Of a stretch of 56,902 nt of DNA, positions 1 through 7,842 are shown one piece after another. Where the stretch lies: positions 1-56,902 of the IMG/VR virus record IMGVR_UViG_3300021090_000023; one strand, 5' to 3'. Within the stretch, counting starts at the first letter, position 1. Each line of letters begins with the position of its first letter. Source of the stretch: a virus. The position numbers and the translations under genes are program-made. The notes beneath the pieces are model-generated. The model had not been told where the DNA came from. It did not search any database and saw only the letters and a program-made list of their open reading frames with translations.

Positions 1-81
1 AAGTGGAAGGACGCCCAGAAGCTCCCGGGCGACCTCTACGTGATGAAGGAGTGTATCGAGAGCTTTGGCTGCGTGAAGTAG
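1..81 (+). CDS. C-terminal fragment of an unrecognised protein
   Basis: The window opens inside a reading frame that ends at TAG 79-81. The 26 visible residues (KWKDAQKLP...ESFGCVK) show no domain I can name. The start lies outside the window. The next possible start codon, ATG 82, follows the stop directly. Confidence 0.5.
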   Translation, partial: KWKDAQKLPGDLYVMKECIESFGCVK

Positions 82-207
82 ATGCGACGCTCACGTAAGC
101 AGAAGTATTGGAGCTGGAGCGGGAGCGGGAGCTGGAGCTGGAGCGGGAGCTGGAGCTGGAGCGGGAGCTGGAGCTGGAGCAGGAGCGGGAGCGGGAGCGG
201 GAGCTAG
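82..207 (+). CDS. Candidate 41-aa Trp/Gly-Ser dipeptide-repeat peptide on a hexamer repeat
   Basis: ATG 82 opens a 41-codon frame with a basic head (MRRSRKQKY) followed by about sixteen dipeptides of the form WS, GS or RS, ending at TAG 205-207. Eight or nine residues are Trp. The DNA is a tandem hexamer repeat, GAGCTG or GAGCGG, from about 110 to 205. The start abuts the previous stop, but no good ribosome site precedes it. This may be a small secreted, membrane-active or binding peptide, or only a simple-sequence repeat that happens to be open. Function unknown. Confidence 0.4.
   Translation: MRRSRKQKYWSWSGSGSWSWSGSWSWSGSWSWSRSGSGSGS
110..206 (+). repeat. Hexanucleotide tandem repeat (GAGCTG/GAGCGG)
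   Basis: About sixteen copies of GAGCNG, mostly GAGCTG or GAGCGG with one GAGCAG. The repeat is in frame with the ATG at 82, so copy-number changes would lengthen or shorten the peptide by two residues without shifting frame. Confidence 0.85.
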
Positions 208-241
208 AGGGGTAAACGTCCAGAGAGAGGAGGTACGAGAG

Positions 242-544
242 ATGCCGTATCTCAAGGTCGAGCGGGCGGTCCTGGTCTACCAGGCGGGGATCGCCAACGT
301 CTTCGGAGTCGAGAGCTTCAACCTCGCGGACTACGGACGGGACGCCATGAGGCTCGTACAGTCGGACTTCCGCTCGTGCGAGAGCTTCGCCCGGGGACTG
401 GCCGCTGCGGGGGTCCACGTCGGGACGGCGGCCTGCAACGAGGCGGGGGACATCGTCCACTCCAGGTGGTCGAGGGAGCTGGACGAGATGCCATTCTCGA
501 TCTCGTTCCACCCGGTGTTCTCGGGCGTCGCGGAGGACGCCTAG
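242..544 (+). CDS. Conserved-looking phage protein of unknown function (100 aa)
   Basis: A 100-residue soluble protein beginning MPYLKVERAV. ATG 242 has a strong ribosome site (GAGAGAGGAGG at about 223-233). The N-terminal half looks like a mixed alpha/beta fold with a hydrophobic strand (RAVLVYQAGIANVF). No catalytic motif, membrane segment or zinc site is visible. It heads a run of closely spaced small genes. Confidence 0.7.
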   Translation: MPYLKVERAVLVYQAGIANVFGVESFNLADYGRDAMRLVQSDFRSCESFARGLAAAGVHVGTAACNEAGDIVHSRWSRELDEMPFSISFHPVFSGVAEDA

Positions 545-576
545 CTGTGGCCGCGAAGGCGCGGCGAAAGGTGGAG

Positions 577-816
577 ATGGTCCGGGTGCGGTTCACGCCG
601 CAGGCGTGGATCAACGACTACGCAGTGACGGTGCACGCGGACGGACCGATAGAGTTCGAGATCCCCGTCAGGGACGCCAGGGGGCCGGACGGGAAGTGGC
701 TCTCTAACCACGACTACCCGAGCGACGTCCTCAAGGATCACGAGAATGCCCCGATGTGGATTCGGAGGCACAGGGGACCGTTCGAGATCGAGATTCTGCA
801 CGGGGAGGAGGTCTAG
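577..816 (+). CDS. Unknown small protein (79 aa)
   Basis: ATG 577 is preceded by AGGTGGAG, a fair ribosome site; an upstream in-frame GTG at 547 would add ten residues. The protein (MVRVRFTPQAW...HGEEV) is rich in aromatic and charged residues and ends three bases before the next ATG, so the two are probably translated together. I do not recognise a family. Confidence 0.65.
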   Translation: MVRVRFTPQAWINDYAVTVHADGPIEFEIPVRDARGPDGKWLSNHDYPSDVLKDHENAPMWIRRHRGPFEIEILHGEEV

Positions 817-818
817 CC

Positions 819-1061
819 ATGGTCCTCAAGCGGGAGAAGGTCGAGCAGCTCCTCGCGCTCAAGAGCAGGCTGAAGGCTAGGGAGCGGGAGGTCGGCAGGA
901 CGGTAGCGCTCCGCGCCAAACCGGGACCGGGGTACGACAGGAGGTCCAGGATCGTCGTCGTCACGCGCGAGACGGACGCGGACTGGTGGGGCTGGCCGCT
1001 CGCGAACCCCAGGTGCCCCGTGCTCCAGTGGCCGAAGCTCGCGTGGGAGGAGGCTCGATAA
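819..1061 (+). CDS. Unknown small protein (80 aa)
   Basis: Starts at ATG 819 just after the stop at 814-816. The N-terminal 30 residues form a charged helix (EKVEQLLALKSRLKAREREV) likely to be coiled; the C-terminal part contains two or three Trp (DADWWGWPL). No known domain. The first half could mediate oligomerisation. Confidence 0.65.
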   Translation: MVLKREKVEQLLALKSRLKAREREVGRTVALRAKPGPGYDRRSRIVVVTRETDADWWGWPLANPRCPVLQWPKLAWEEAR

Positions 1062-1064
1062 TCT

Positions 1065-1439
1065 ATGAATATCTACAACGATGGTCTTACGGTAGGATCC
1101 AGAGGAGGCGTCGACTGGGTCAACCCGAGATACACGAAGGGTAAAACGTCGAACCCATACTCGTACAGCGAGTTCTACCTCGCCCGATCCGTCCCGGTCG
1201 CCGACGTGAAGAAGTACGACGGCGTCTACTCCGACAGGCTCCAGGAGTGGAACCGGGAGAAGTTCGAGGAGGCCGGGAAACCATTCCAAAAGCGGTTCGA
1301 TCAATTCTCACTAAAGGACTGCTCGGCGTTCCTCACGGCCTACTACGGTAAGCCCGTCACCGCCGTCGCCCTCGCCGAGGGTTGCAACGTCAGCAACGGC
1401 TACCCATACTGGATATTCTGGTTCAAGGATAAGTATTGA
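1065..1439 (+). CDS. Unknown protein (124 aa)
   Basis: ATG 1065 opens a 124-residue frame rich in Tyr, Phe and Trp, with two Cys (DCSAF, EGCNV). It ends in TGA 1437-1439, overlapping the TTG start of the next gene. The abundance of aromatics suggests a compact beta-rich protein, but no family is recognisable. Confidence 0.65.
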   Translation: MNIYNDGLTVGSRGGVDWVNPRYTKGKTSNPYSYSEFYLARSVPVADVKKYDGVYSDRLQEWNREKFEEAGKPFQKRFDQFSLKDCSAFLTAYYGKPVTAVALAEGCNVSNGYPYWIFWFKDKY

Positions 1440-1717
1440 AAAAGGTTAAGAAGCGGCGCGTACGGCGAGTCTCAGTCGAGCGGCTCTGGAAGGAGCACGA
1501 AGAGTTCCTGACGGCGCACGGCGGGGAGTTCCTCAACTCCGGATGGGGTCAGGGCCCCAAGTTCGTACACTCGAAGACCGACATCGGACGCCTCTACTCG
1601 GAGGTCGTCAAAGGTAAGGTCCTGCACTGGTGGACTCCGGGAGGCGGGCGCGGATACTCGCAGGGCATCGACCATCCGGTACGGGCCAGGCTGCCCAGAA
1701 AGGAGAAGATAAGATGA
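1436..1717 (+). CDS. Unknown basic protein (93 aa), TTG start
   Basis: The frame uses TTG 1436 in a TTGA overlap with the previous stop, a coupling common in this window. The first twelve residues are very basic (KKVKKRRVRRVS). The rest (LWKEHEEFLTAHGGEF, then LHWWTPGGGRGYS) has no recognised motif. The basic head could bind nucleic acid; this is inference only. Confidence 0.6.
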   Translation: MKKVKKRRVRRVSVERLWKEHEEFLTAHGGEFLNSGWGQGPKFVHSKTDIGRLYSEVVKGKVLHWWTPGGGRGYSQGIDHPVRARLPRKEKIR

Positions 1718-2112
1718 AGAAGGTCAAGAAGCCGAAGCCGGCACCGAAGCGCGACCCGTACCTCGACGGCATCATGAAGCGGACGGAGATCAGGGCGGCG
1801 CAGCTCACGCCGGAGCAGAGGAAGGAGTTTCAGCGTGCGGCGAGGCGGACGTGGCAGGCGATCGGGAGCGACATCCTCCACTCGGTCGCGGACTCGGAGG
1901 GGAAGGACGTCAACCGCGTCACGATGAAGCGGGCCGAGGTGATCGAGGTGGTCCTGGACGCGGATCACCTCACCACGCACGGCGGGACGATGGGCGGCCT
2001 AGACTGGAAGCGCACCGACCCGCTCCTCTACGAGTTCTATCACAACGGGAACCACCGGGACCAGGAGCGGCTCCTCAGGGAGGTCTTCAGCCCCGGCGGG
2101 GAGGGGATGTAG
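1714..2112 (+). CDS. Unknown basic/helical protein (132 aa)
   Basis: ATG 1714 follows a ribosome site (AGGAGAAG) and overlaps the previous stop by four bases. The head is Lys/Pro-rich (MKKVKKPKPAPKRDP); the body is helical and charged. No enzyme motif or membrane segment is seen. It sits among tiny genes that look like a host-interaction block. Confidence 0.65.
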   Translation: MKKVKKPKPAPKRDPYLDGIMKRTEIRAAQLTPEQRKEFQRAARRTWQAIGSDILHSVADSEGKDVNRVTMKRAEVIEVVLDADHLTTHGGTMGGLDWKRTDPLLYEFYHNGNHRDQERLLREVFSPGGEGM

Positions 2113-2114
2113 CC

Positions 2115-2276
2115 GTGGCGCGGCGGCGGTGGTACATAGCGGGGAACAGGTACGAGGGGTGCGGGCACAGGCACAAGTCCATAAGGACGGCGCGGCGGTG
2201 CCTCCCGAGGATCGACGCGGGGCACGGTCCGAGGAGGGTCTACAGGGTGAGGCCGCTACCGAAGGTAGTCATCTGA
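2115..2276 (+). CDS. Small Cys/His protein of a common phage type (53 aa)
   Basis: GTG 2115, two bases after the upstream stop, gives a 53-residue basic protein with a CGHRHKSIRTARRC segment. That CGHxHxS...C pattern recurs in tiny actinophage-like proteins and could bind one metal ion. Very basic, so nucleic-acid contact is possible. Function unknown. Confidence 0.6.
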   Translation: MARRRWYIAGNRYEGCGHRHKSIRTARRCLPRIDAGHGPRRVYRVRPLPKVVI

Positions 2277-2293
2277 GGGGAGGGCCTGATAAG

Positions 2294-2407
2294 ATGAAGG
2301 AGAAGGATTGGGTAGTGGTACTGATCGTAGTTACGCTCGCCATCGGGCTCGTCGTCTACGGGGCGCTCGGGTACGCCGCGGTGCACTTCATCCGGAAGTA
2401 CTGGTAG
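2294..2407 (+). CDS. Single-pass membrane microprotein (37 aa)
   Basis: ATG 2294 gives MKEKDWVV... with one long hydrophobic helix (about residues 6-30) and a positive tail (IRKYW), so the C-terminus probably faces the cytoplasm. Such microproteins in phages may be superinfection-exclusion or lysis accessories, but nothing here settles the role. Confidence 0.6.
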   Translation: MKEKDWVVVLIVVTLAIGLVVYGALGYAAVHFIRKYW

Positions 2408-2437
2408 TATCTCTACTCTTAGAAAGGGGGTAATTAC

Positions 2438-2608
2438 ATGAGCGAATATCGCTTCTTACTCGGCGTCTGGGCCATCGTAGGAATTACCATAGTAAGCGTT
2501 GCAGCTATCACGACCTACAGCAGCTACAAGCACAGCCAGCTCTTCGTCGAGGGCAAGTACGTCGAGTGTATGCTCCCAGGGAGTAACAGTGCTAAGTGGT
2601 GCCGATGA
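2438..2608 (+). CDS. Single-pass membrane microprotein (56 aa)
   Basis: ATG 2438 has a GAAAGGGGG ribosome site and yields a 56-residue protein: a hydrophobic segment at about residues 6-27 (LLGVWAIVGITIVSVAAI), then a polar tail with two Cys. The codons are more A/T-rich than those of its neighbours. With the preceding 37-aa protein it forms a pair of small membrane genes. Confidence 0.6.
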   Translation: MSEYRFLLGVWAIVGITIVSVAAITTYSSYKHSQLFVEGKYVECMLPGSNSAKWCR

Positions 2609-2636
2609 TACATATTCTAACTAAGAGGAGGTACTC

Positions 2637-3041
2637 ATGGCTCAGCACAAGTCCGTCAGGGAGCTCGCGGGTGCGCTCGCCGAGGTCAAGAGGTCGGTCG
2701 GGGATGCGATGCACCCCAAGCGGGAGTTCGAGGTGCGGAACGCCTACCCGTGCGGGTGCACCGCCGTCGTCTGCCGGTGCGGCTGCGAGAACCCACCCGA
2801 GATCAGGGAGTGCCGCACGCACGCCAGGGCAGAAGCGATGAAGGAACTTCTGAAGGAGCTGGCCCTTCCCGCGTCCGTCATCGTCGAGACGGGGGGCGTC
2901 GACAGCAAGTACATCTGCGGGATCTGCGAGGCCGAGGCATACGTGGACTCGAAGGGCGTCGAGCGGGGGCACGAGCCGGACTGCCTCGTACTCCGCGTCC
3001 GTGCGCTCTTCAAGAATAAGGCGAAGTACATCCTCAAGTAA
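2637..3041 (+). CDS. Cys-rich putative zinc-binding protein (134 aa)
   Basis: ATG 2637 follows AAGAGGAGG. The protein contains eleven Cys, in a first cluster at about 38-60 (YPCGC, VCRCGC, RECRTH) and a second at about 97-100 and 117 (ICGICEAE, PDCL). This suggests two zinc sites. Substrate and role are unknown; the gene precedes the UvsW-like helicase. Confidence 0.65.
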   Translation: MAQHKSVRELAGALAEVKRSVGDAMHPKREFEVRNAYPCGCTAVVCRCGCENPPEIRECRTHARAEAMKELLKELALPASVIVETGGVDSKYICGICEAEAYVDSKGVERGHEPDCLVLRVRALFKNKAKYILK

Positions 3042-3065
3042 GAGAGTAGGCACCTCGCGCTCCTC

Positions 3066-3185
3066 ATGGACGGCGTCATGATCGCGGGCGATGTACTCGA
3101 GAAGTGGAATGAAGGTGACATCGCGGGGGCGGTCAGGGACCTCGGCGGGTGGATCGACGAGGTGCGCGGAGTTATCAAGAAGTAG
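3066..3185 (+). CDS. Candidate small acidic protein (39 aa)
   Basis: ATG 3066 gives MDGVMIAGDVLEKWNEGDIA... ending at TAG 3183-3185. The frame is the same as that of the preceding gene, whose TAA is at 3039-3041, so 47 codons stay open after that stop. No ribosome site precedes the ATG. Either a small gene or decayed/readthrough extension of the upstream protein. Confidence 0.4.
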   Translation: MDGVMIAGDVLEKWNEGDIAGAVRDLGGWIDEVRGVIKK

Positions 3186-3200
3186 TGAGGAGGTGAGAGG

Positions 3201-4652
3201 ATGACGACGACCTACGACGTCCAGCTCGGACCGGTCTACTCCAGGTTCGGGGCGGACCTCCCATGGGAGCTCCGCGAGTACCTCGACGCGGCGATGGCGC
3301 TGGAGGTCAAGAACGCGCGGCACACGCCGCAGTTCCGGGCCGGGGTCTGGGACGGCTACCAGCGCTTCTTCGCCCCGGCGACGGCGAGCTTCCTCACCGG
3401 CCTCCTCTCCTGGGTCGAGGAGCTGCTCGCGCGGGAGGGAGTCGAGGTGCGACAACTCGCGGACAGGCTCCCGGCATGCGAGCCACGCGTCCCGGAGCCG
3501 AGGGCGCGCGTCACGCTCCGGGACTATCAGGAGAAGACCGTGACGGACGCCATCCGTCTCCGGCGGGGGATTATAGAGGCGGCGGTCAATGCGGGAAAGA
3601 CCTCCATGGGCATCGAGATTATCCGGCGGCTCCGCATCCCGACGGTCTACGTGGTCCCGGACAAGGGGCTCTACGCGCAGGCCCTGAAGTCGTTCCGGGA
3701 GGAGCTCCCGGACATCCCCCTCGGGGAGCTGAAGGCGAGTGACTTCCGCCCGGCACTCGTCACCGTGGCGATGATACAGAGCCTAACGCGGGGGCTCGCG
3801 GCGGTCGGCGGGTCGGAGCGGATCAGGAGCTGGATCAAGACCGTCGAGTGCGTAATCGAGGACGAGGTCCACCACGGGGGGGCCAAGAAGTTCAGCCTCG
3901 TCTTCAGGCGGGCGGTCAGGGCACCCTACCGCTACGGACTCTCGGCCACCCCGCTCGGGATGAGCGAGGTCCGCGACCGGATGCTCGTCGGGCTCATCGG
4001 CCCGCCGTTCGGGAAGATCACCGTCAAGGACCTGGAGGCACGCGGCCTCTCCGTCCCGATGGAGGTCAGGTTCGTCAGCTACGCGCAGGACGTCAACGCG
4101 CTCCGCGCCTACTCCGGGCGCGACTACCGTGAGATATGGACATTTGGCGTCAAGGAGAATGCCGACCGGGCGGCGGCGATGTACGCGGCGCTCGCCCCGC
4201 ACGTCGCTGCCCGGGAGCGCGTCCTGATCTTCGTCGATCAGGTCCAGCACGGGCAGTCGCTCGCGAGGCTGACCCCGAGGGGGGTCGCGGCGGAGCAGCT
4301 CTACGGGATGGAGGCGGTCGGAGACCGCGAGCTCATCGAACGGGCATTCAGAGACGGGCGGGCGCCGCTCCTGATCTCGACGCTCCTCAAGGAGGGGGTA
4401 AACATCCCGGAGATCGACGTCATCGTCAACGCGAGCGGCAGGAAGTCGGAGTGGGTCGTCCGCCAGCAGGGGGGGCGCGGGGTCAGGCTCCGGGCGGGGA
4501 AGGAGCGCGTCGTCCTCTACGACTTCATCGACGCGATGCACCCGGTACTCCTGAAGCACAGCCACGCGCGGCATGCCGCGTACAAGAAGGAGGGCTACCC
4601 GATCACGCTCGTCGCGCCGATGGAGCCGGAGTTCGCCCCGATCGTCACGTAG
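3201..4652 (+). CDS. UvsW-like superfamily 2 DNA helicase
   Basis: A 483-residue superfamily 2 helicase. A phage-type N-terminal region (1-100) is followed by the Walker A region AAVNAGKTS (about 127-135), the Walker B box DEVH (221-224), motif III SAT (248-250), and a C-terminal lobe with an arginine-finger motif near 430 (RQQGGRGVR). T4 UvsW has this architecture and unwinds branched recombination intermediates and regresses forks. The position, far from the polymerase cluster, is not unusual. ATG 3201 has a GAGGAGGTGAGAGG ribosome site. The family call is strong; exact substrate is inferred. Confidence 0.88.
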   Translation: MTTTYDVQLGPVYSRFGADLPWELREYLDAAMALEVKNARHTPQFRAGVWDGYQRFFAPATASFLTGLLSWVEELLAREGVEVRQLADRLPACEPRVPEPRARVTLRDYQEKTVTDAIRLRRGIIEAAVNAGKTSMGIEIIRRLRIPTVYVVPDKGLYAQALKSFREELPDIPLGELKASDFRPALVTVAMIQSLTRGLAAVGGSERIRSWIKTVECVIEDEVHHGGAKKFSLVFRRAVRAPYRYGLSATPLGMSEVRDRMLVGLIGPPFGKITVKDLEARGLSVPMEVRFVSYAQDVNALRAYSGRDYREIWTFGVKENADRAAAMYAALAPHVAARERVLIFVDQVQHGQSLARLTPRGVAAEQLYGMEAVGDRELIERAFRDGRAPLLISTLLKEGVNIPEIDVIVNASGRKSEWVVRQQGGRGVRLRAGKERVVLYDFIDAMHPVLLKHSHARHAAYKKEGYPITLVAPMEPEFAPIVT

Positions 4653-4673
4653 TCAGCCATGGGAGGAGGTTAG

Positions 4674-5039
4674 ATGAGCCTCTACGTTCAGGAGTCGTTC
4701 GTCAACAAGACGGAGGGTTACAGGATCGGCGAGTCCGACGTCTACGAGACCAGGTTCGACACGCCGTCAGATCTCTACAGGTCCTGCCTCCGGGAGTACG
4801 GGCGATGCACGGGGAAGGTCTACGTCACGAGGATGGACGGCGCGACCGAGGAGAACCTCCACGTGGGGTGGACGTTCCTCAGGTCCGAGGGGTACGAGGA
4901 CGACCCCGAGAAGCGGTACCTTAGGGAGGTCTGGGTCACGGTCCACGACGGACCGCCCGAGAGGAGCACCTCGTACAGGTACCGCGACGTCGGGAAGGGA
5001 GGGGGGAGAGATGACGCGGAGGGCGCCGAAGTCAGTTGA
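4674..5039 (+). CDS. Unknown protein (121 aa)
   Basis: ATG 4674 follows GGGAGGAGG. The protein looks mostly beta-stranded and aromatic (KVYVTRM, VWVTVHDG), with an acidic C-terminus. Its last 29 bases overlap the next gene. No family recognised. Confidence 0.65.
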   Translation: MSLYVQESFVNKTEGYRIGESDVYETRFDTPSDLYRSCLREYGRCTGKVYVTRMDGATEENLHVGWTFLRSEGYEDDPEKRYLREVWVTVHDGPPERSTSYRYRDVGKGGGRDDAEGAEVS

Positions 5040-5211
5040 GAAGCTGGCGAGCGACTATATCACGGCGGCTGCATTTATTGGACAGCAGTACGAGACGGCA
5101 ACCAGGGAGGAGGCGAACAAGCTCGACAGGGAGCTTGACGTCCTCGCGGCGCAGCTCGCGAGGGTCATCTGGAATTACGGAACCCCAGTTACGGGGAGGA
5201 CAAAGAGATGA
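5011..5211 (+). CDS. Unknown helical protein (66 aa)
   Basis: ATG 5011, behind GGAGGGGGGAG, opens a 66-residue helical protein with a charged heptad-like middle (EEANKLDRELDVLAAQLAR). It overlaps both neighbours. A helical dimeriser or small adaptor is plausible, but no family is recognised. Confidence 0.6.
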   Translation: MTRRAPKSVEKLASDYITAAAFIGQQYETATREEANKLDRELDVLAAQLARVIWNYGTPVTGRTKR

Positions 5212-5366
5212 ACGAGGTGGTCGTCAGGGCGGTCGAGGCAGCGATCCGAGATCACATCAGCGGCACCGGCGGCTACTATGCAGGTCCAGGGACGCCCGCA
5301 TACCTTCAGGTGCGGGCGCTCCTCAACACCAGAGAGGAGGAGCGGATATGGGAACGAGGTGCCTGA
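5208..5366 (+). CDS. Unknown small protein (52 aa)
   Basis: ATG 5208 overlaps the previous TGA (ATGA). The 52 residues start MNEVVVRAVEAAIRDH and contain a Gly/Tyr/Pro-rich centre. TGA 5364-5366 lies inside the next gene. The start MNEVVVR resembles that of the gene at 5824 (MNETVVRR), perhaps remnant paralogy. Confidence 0.55.
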   Translation: MNEVVVRAVEAAIRDHISGTGGYYAGPGTPAYLQVRALLNTREEERIWERGA

Positions 5367-5827
5367 CGGTCTTCGTAGACGGCGAGACGGAGATCGCGGT
5401 GCTCTACCGACAGATGGACGGCTACCCGATGGGGCACGGGAAGGAGCTGGCGACGTTCCTCTCCGAGGCAATGGTAAGTAACGGGATCAGACTCGGGGAT
5501 GTAGGGACCGTCTTCAATGGCATATCCGACTGCGCGGTTCGGACAATCTCCTACCTCAAGAACGAGAACGGTGGACCAGGAGAGGCAGGAATGTTCTACC
5601 TCTATCCGGCCAAGACCCGCGATGTCGGCGAGGAGTACATATACTACATAACTGCCGCAGTAGCCTCCGATATACGTCCTAACGAAGACAACTTCATCGT
5701 ACTCAGAGGATTTACGGTCAACGGTGGGTACGACGGCCATCCCCGTGAAGAGGTGGAGCTCGACGCCGAGGAGGCAGCCTATCTCAAGGTAGGTATATCA
5801 GAAAACAAGAGGGGGAAGAGGAGATGA
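5348..5827 (+). CDS. Conserved phage hypothetical protein (159 aa)
   Basis: ATG 5348 has GAGAGGAGGAG upstream. The sequence MGTRCLTVFVDG...VLYRQMDGYPMGHG is the hallmark of a protein found in many phages and some bacteria whose function is not known. It appears to be an alpha/beta protein without membrane segments. The family resemblance is from memory of similar phage proteins, not from a search. Confidence 0.75.
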   Translation: MGTRCLTVFVDGETEIAVLYRQMDGYPMGHGKELATFLSEAMVSNGIRLGDVGTVFNGISDCAVRTISYLKNENGGPGEAGMFYLYPAKTRDVGEEYIYYITAAVASDIRPNEDNFIVLRGFTVNGGYDGHPREEVELDAEEAAYLKVGISENKRGKRR

Positions 5828-6243
5828 ACGAGACGGTCGTCAGGAGGCTCGCGAGCGCGGTCGACGCGTACCAGAGATGCATCAAGACCGAGAACTCCGA
5901 GTGGACAGGGAGGCACGAGGAGATGATCAGGGAGCTGCTCGACCATCTCCCATCCGGCTCTGGGTGGGACTGCGGGACCAAGATCGACCTGGACCGCTCG
6001 ACCGGGGAGAAGCTCGTCCTCTACGGGAGCTTCCATCACATGAACGAGGGCGGGATGTACGACGGCTGGACGGAGCACGAGATCTGGGTACGGCCGAGCC
6101 TCCGGTTCGGGATCGACCTCAGGATCACTGGGCAGAATAGGAATGATGTCAAGGAGTACCTCCACGAGACGTTCCACTGGGCGCTCCTAGAAGTCCTCCT
6201 AGAATCAGGAGAGGACAAGGCGGTCGCAGATGCCGGAGGCTAG
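5824..6243 (+). CDS. Conserved phage hypothetical protein (139 aa)
   Basis: ATG 5824 overlaps the previous TGA. A 139-residue protein with a conserved-looking core (STGEKLVLYGSFHHMNEGG, then a Trp/Glu-rich stretch and a C-terminal helix). Similar proteins recur in actinophages and metagenomic phages; none has a known function that I can recall. Located in a tightly coupled run with its neighbours. Confidence 0.7.
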   Translation: MNETVVRRLASAVDAYQRCIKTENSEWTGRHEEMIRELLDHLPSGSGWDCGTKIDLDRSTGEKLVLYGSFHHMNEGGMYDGWTEHEIWVRPSLRFGIDLRITGQNRNDVKEYLHETFHWALLEVLLESGEDKAVADAGG

Positions 6244-7045
6244 GACCTGCGGCCTGGAGGACTGCGACAGACCGGCCCTCCTGAACCTCGAGGTCCTCGA
6301 CTCGGGTGACCTCTACGTCCCGGTCTGCCGAGAGTGCGCCCTCGAGTGCATCGAGCACGGCGTCGGCGACGCGCTGCGGTTCCGTCAACCAGCAATAATC
6401 GAGAGGGGGCAACCGATGAAGCTCAAGCGGGACTTCGTGAAGGCGATCGCGCAGGCGGTGGCGGACGGTCTGGACGACGACGAGATCAAGGAGGCCGTGG
6501 TCGAGGAGGTTGCCGGGGACGTCGACACGCGCGACGTCGAGCAGAAGGCGGTAGAGCAGATCGTCGATGAGATCAACTCCATCGAGATCGTAGATCGGAT
6601 CGAGCAGCTACTCACGGAGAAAGTCTACGGTGAGATAGACTCCGAGGACTACGAGAGGATGGAGGACCTGGTCGTGGATCGGGTCTACGACGCCATGCAC
6701 GATGACGACGGGTTCCTCGACAGGCTCGTCGGGGCCGTCGCCGAGAGGGTGATCGCGGCACTCATGGAAGACGAGAGGGAGGACGAGGCGGAGCCGCCGA
6801 GCATGATAGGGGGGCCCCAGAGGCTGAGGATCAGGACGGCGGAGGAGATGACGAGGGAGATCGAGAGGAGGATGAAGGAGACGGAGGACAAGATCACGGC
6901 CCCGATAGTCGAGACCGCGGAGAACTCGACGGATGGACCGGGGGCGGCGGCGTGCAGGCTCTGCGGCGGCTCCGCCTTCCTCCACCGGGACGACGGGAGC
7001 TGCCCGGAAGTCCCGGCTGCCCTGAAGCTCATGAGGATGGAGTGA
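6230..7045 (+). CDS. Acidic helical protein with Cys-rich ends (271 aa)
   Basis: ATG 6230 overlaps the previous gene by 14 bases. The N-terminal 60 residues contain CGLEDC and a VPVCREC motif; the C-terminus has CRLCGG and SCPEV, so each end may bind zinc. Between them lies a long strongly acidic helical region. A second ATG at 6416, behind GAGAGGGGGC, is in frame; the gene may be a fusion of a small zinc protein with an acidic rod, or two products may be made. The next gene repeats the GDLWVPVCREC motif. Confidence 0.65.
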   Translation: MPEARTCGLEDCDRPALLNLEVLDSGDLYVPVCRECALECIEHGVGDALRFRQPAIIERGQPMKLKRDFVKAIAQAVADGLDDDEIKEAVVEEVAGDVDTRDVEQKAVEQIVDEINSIEIVDRIEQLLTEKVYGEIDSEDYERMEDLVVDRVYDAMHDDDGFLDRLVGAVAERVIAALMEDEREDEAEPPSMIGGPQRLRIRTAEEMTREIERRMKETEDKITAPIVETAENSTDGPGAAACRLCGGSAFLHRDDGSCPEVPAALKLMRME

Positions 7046-7046
7046 G

Positions 7047-7244
7047 ATGACCGACGACGACGAGCGGAGGCGGTGCGAGATCGGCGTCATGTGCGAGGGG
7101 AGGGACGACGTGGAGGTGGTGCAGGAGGCGCAGATCGCCGGGGACCTCTGGGTCCCCGTCTGCCGCGAGTGCGCCGCCGCCCTCACGCTCCTCCGGAAGC
7201 AGGCCCTGACGAAGGGGAATGGCGGGGAGGTGAAGGACGAATGA
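7047..7244 (+). CDS. Small Cys protein, paralogous to the head of its neighbour (65 aa)
   Basis: ATG 7047. Residues ending in GDLWVPVCRECAAAL closely match GDLYVPVCRECALEC in the preceding gene, suggesting local duplication of a small metal-binding module. Two further Cys (RCEIGVMC) complete a possible four-Cys site. The stop overlaps the next ATG. Confidence 0.65.
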   Translation: MTDDDERRRCEIGVMCEGRDDVEVVQEAQIAGDLWVPVCRECAAALTLLRKQALTKGNGGEVKDE

Positions 7245-7474
7245 GAACGCCGGATCAGAAGTTCGGGGCGCACCTCGCCCGCAGGCTGCTCGAGAGCTAC
7301 GACGGCTCGTGCGCCCCGGTGCGCGGCGCCAGGATAACCGTCGAGGAGGCGGACACCTACATCGAGAAGCTAGAGGGAATTATACAATCCTTCCGAGACA
7401 GAGAGACGAGGAACTTCGTAGATGCACTGGTCGCCGCGCTCGACGCGTTCATCAAGAAGGGAGCTGGAGGATGA
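7241..7474 (+). CDS. Unknown helical protein (77 aa)
   Basis: ATG 7241 in an ATGA overlap. The protein is mainly helical (QKFGAHLARRLLESY; EEADTYIEKLEGI; ETRNFVDALVAALDAF). No domain recognised. Confidence 0.6.
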   Translation: MRTPDQKFGAHLARRLLESYDGSCAPVRGARITVEEADTYIEKLEGIIQSFRDRETRNFVDALVAALDAFIKKGAGG

Positions 7475-7830
7475 GCTACTGGGTAAGCCTGCGCGACGCG
7501 GGCGGCGAGGTCTGCACGGTGCCGAAGTTCGAGGACGGCGGAACCAAGGTCGCGGGGGGCTCGGAGGAGGCGGAGCTCAACGTCACCTACAACTACGGCG
7601 AGGTCTACCGCCTGGTCCCCAAATTCCTCGGCTTCGAGTTCAGCATAGGCTTCCTCAATAACAGGAAGGCGCTGTATACAATTGCATATCTGGAGCACGT
7701 CGTCGAGGTCCTCGGGGACAAGACGTACCCGGACTACTGGGCCCCCACCCCCGGGAACGCCGGGCACGCGGCGGCGATCCTCCTGAAGTGGGCCCGGCTC
7801 CACCCGGATGCGACCTTCGAGGTTCACTAA
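7471..7830 (+). CDS. Conserved hypothetical protein (119 aa)
   Basis: ATG 7471 in an ATGA overlap. The sequence MSYWVSLRDAGGEVC... AELNVTYNYGEVY resembles a widespread small bacterial/phage protein of unknown function with a conserved N-terminal strand pair and a NYG motif. The C-terminal half includes LEHVVEVLG and a PTPGNAGHA turn. Confidence 0.7.
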   Translation: MSYWVSLRDAGGEVCTVPKFEDGGTKVAGGSEEAELNVTYNYGEVYRLVPKFLGFEFSIGFLNNRKALYTIAYLEHVVEVLGDKTYPDYWAPTPGNAGHAAAILLKWARLHPDATFEVH

Positions 7831-7842
7831 AAGGAGATCGAG

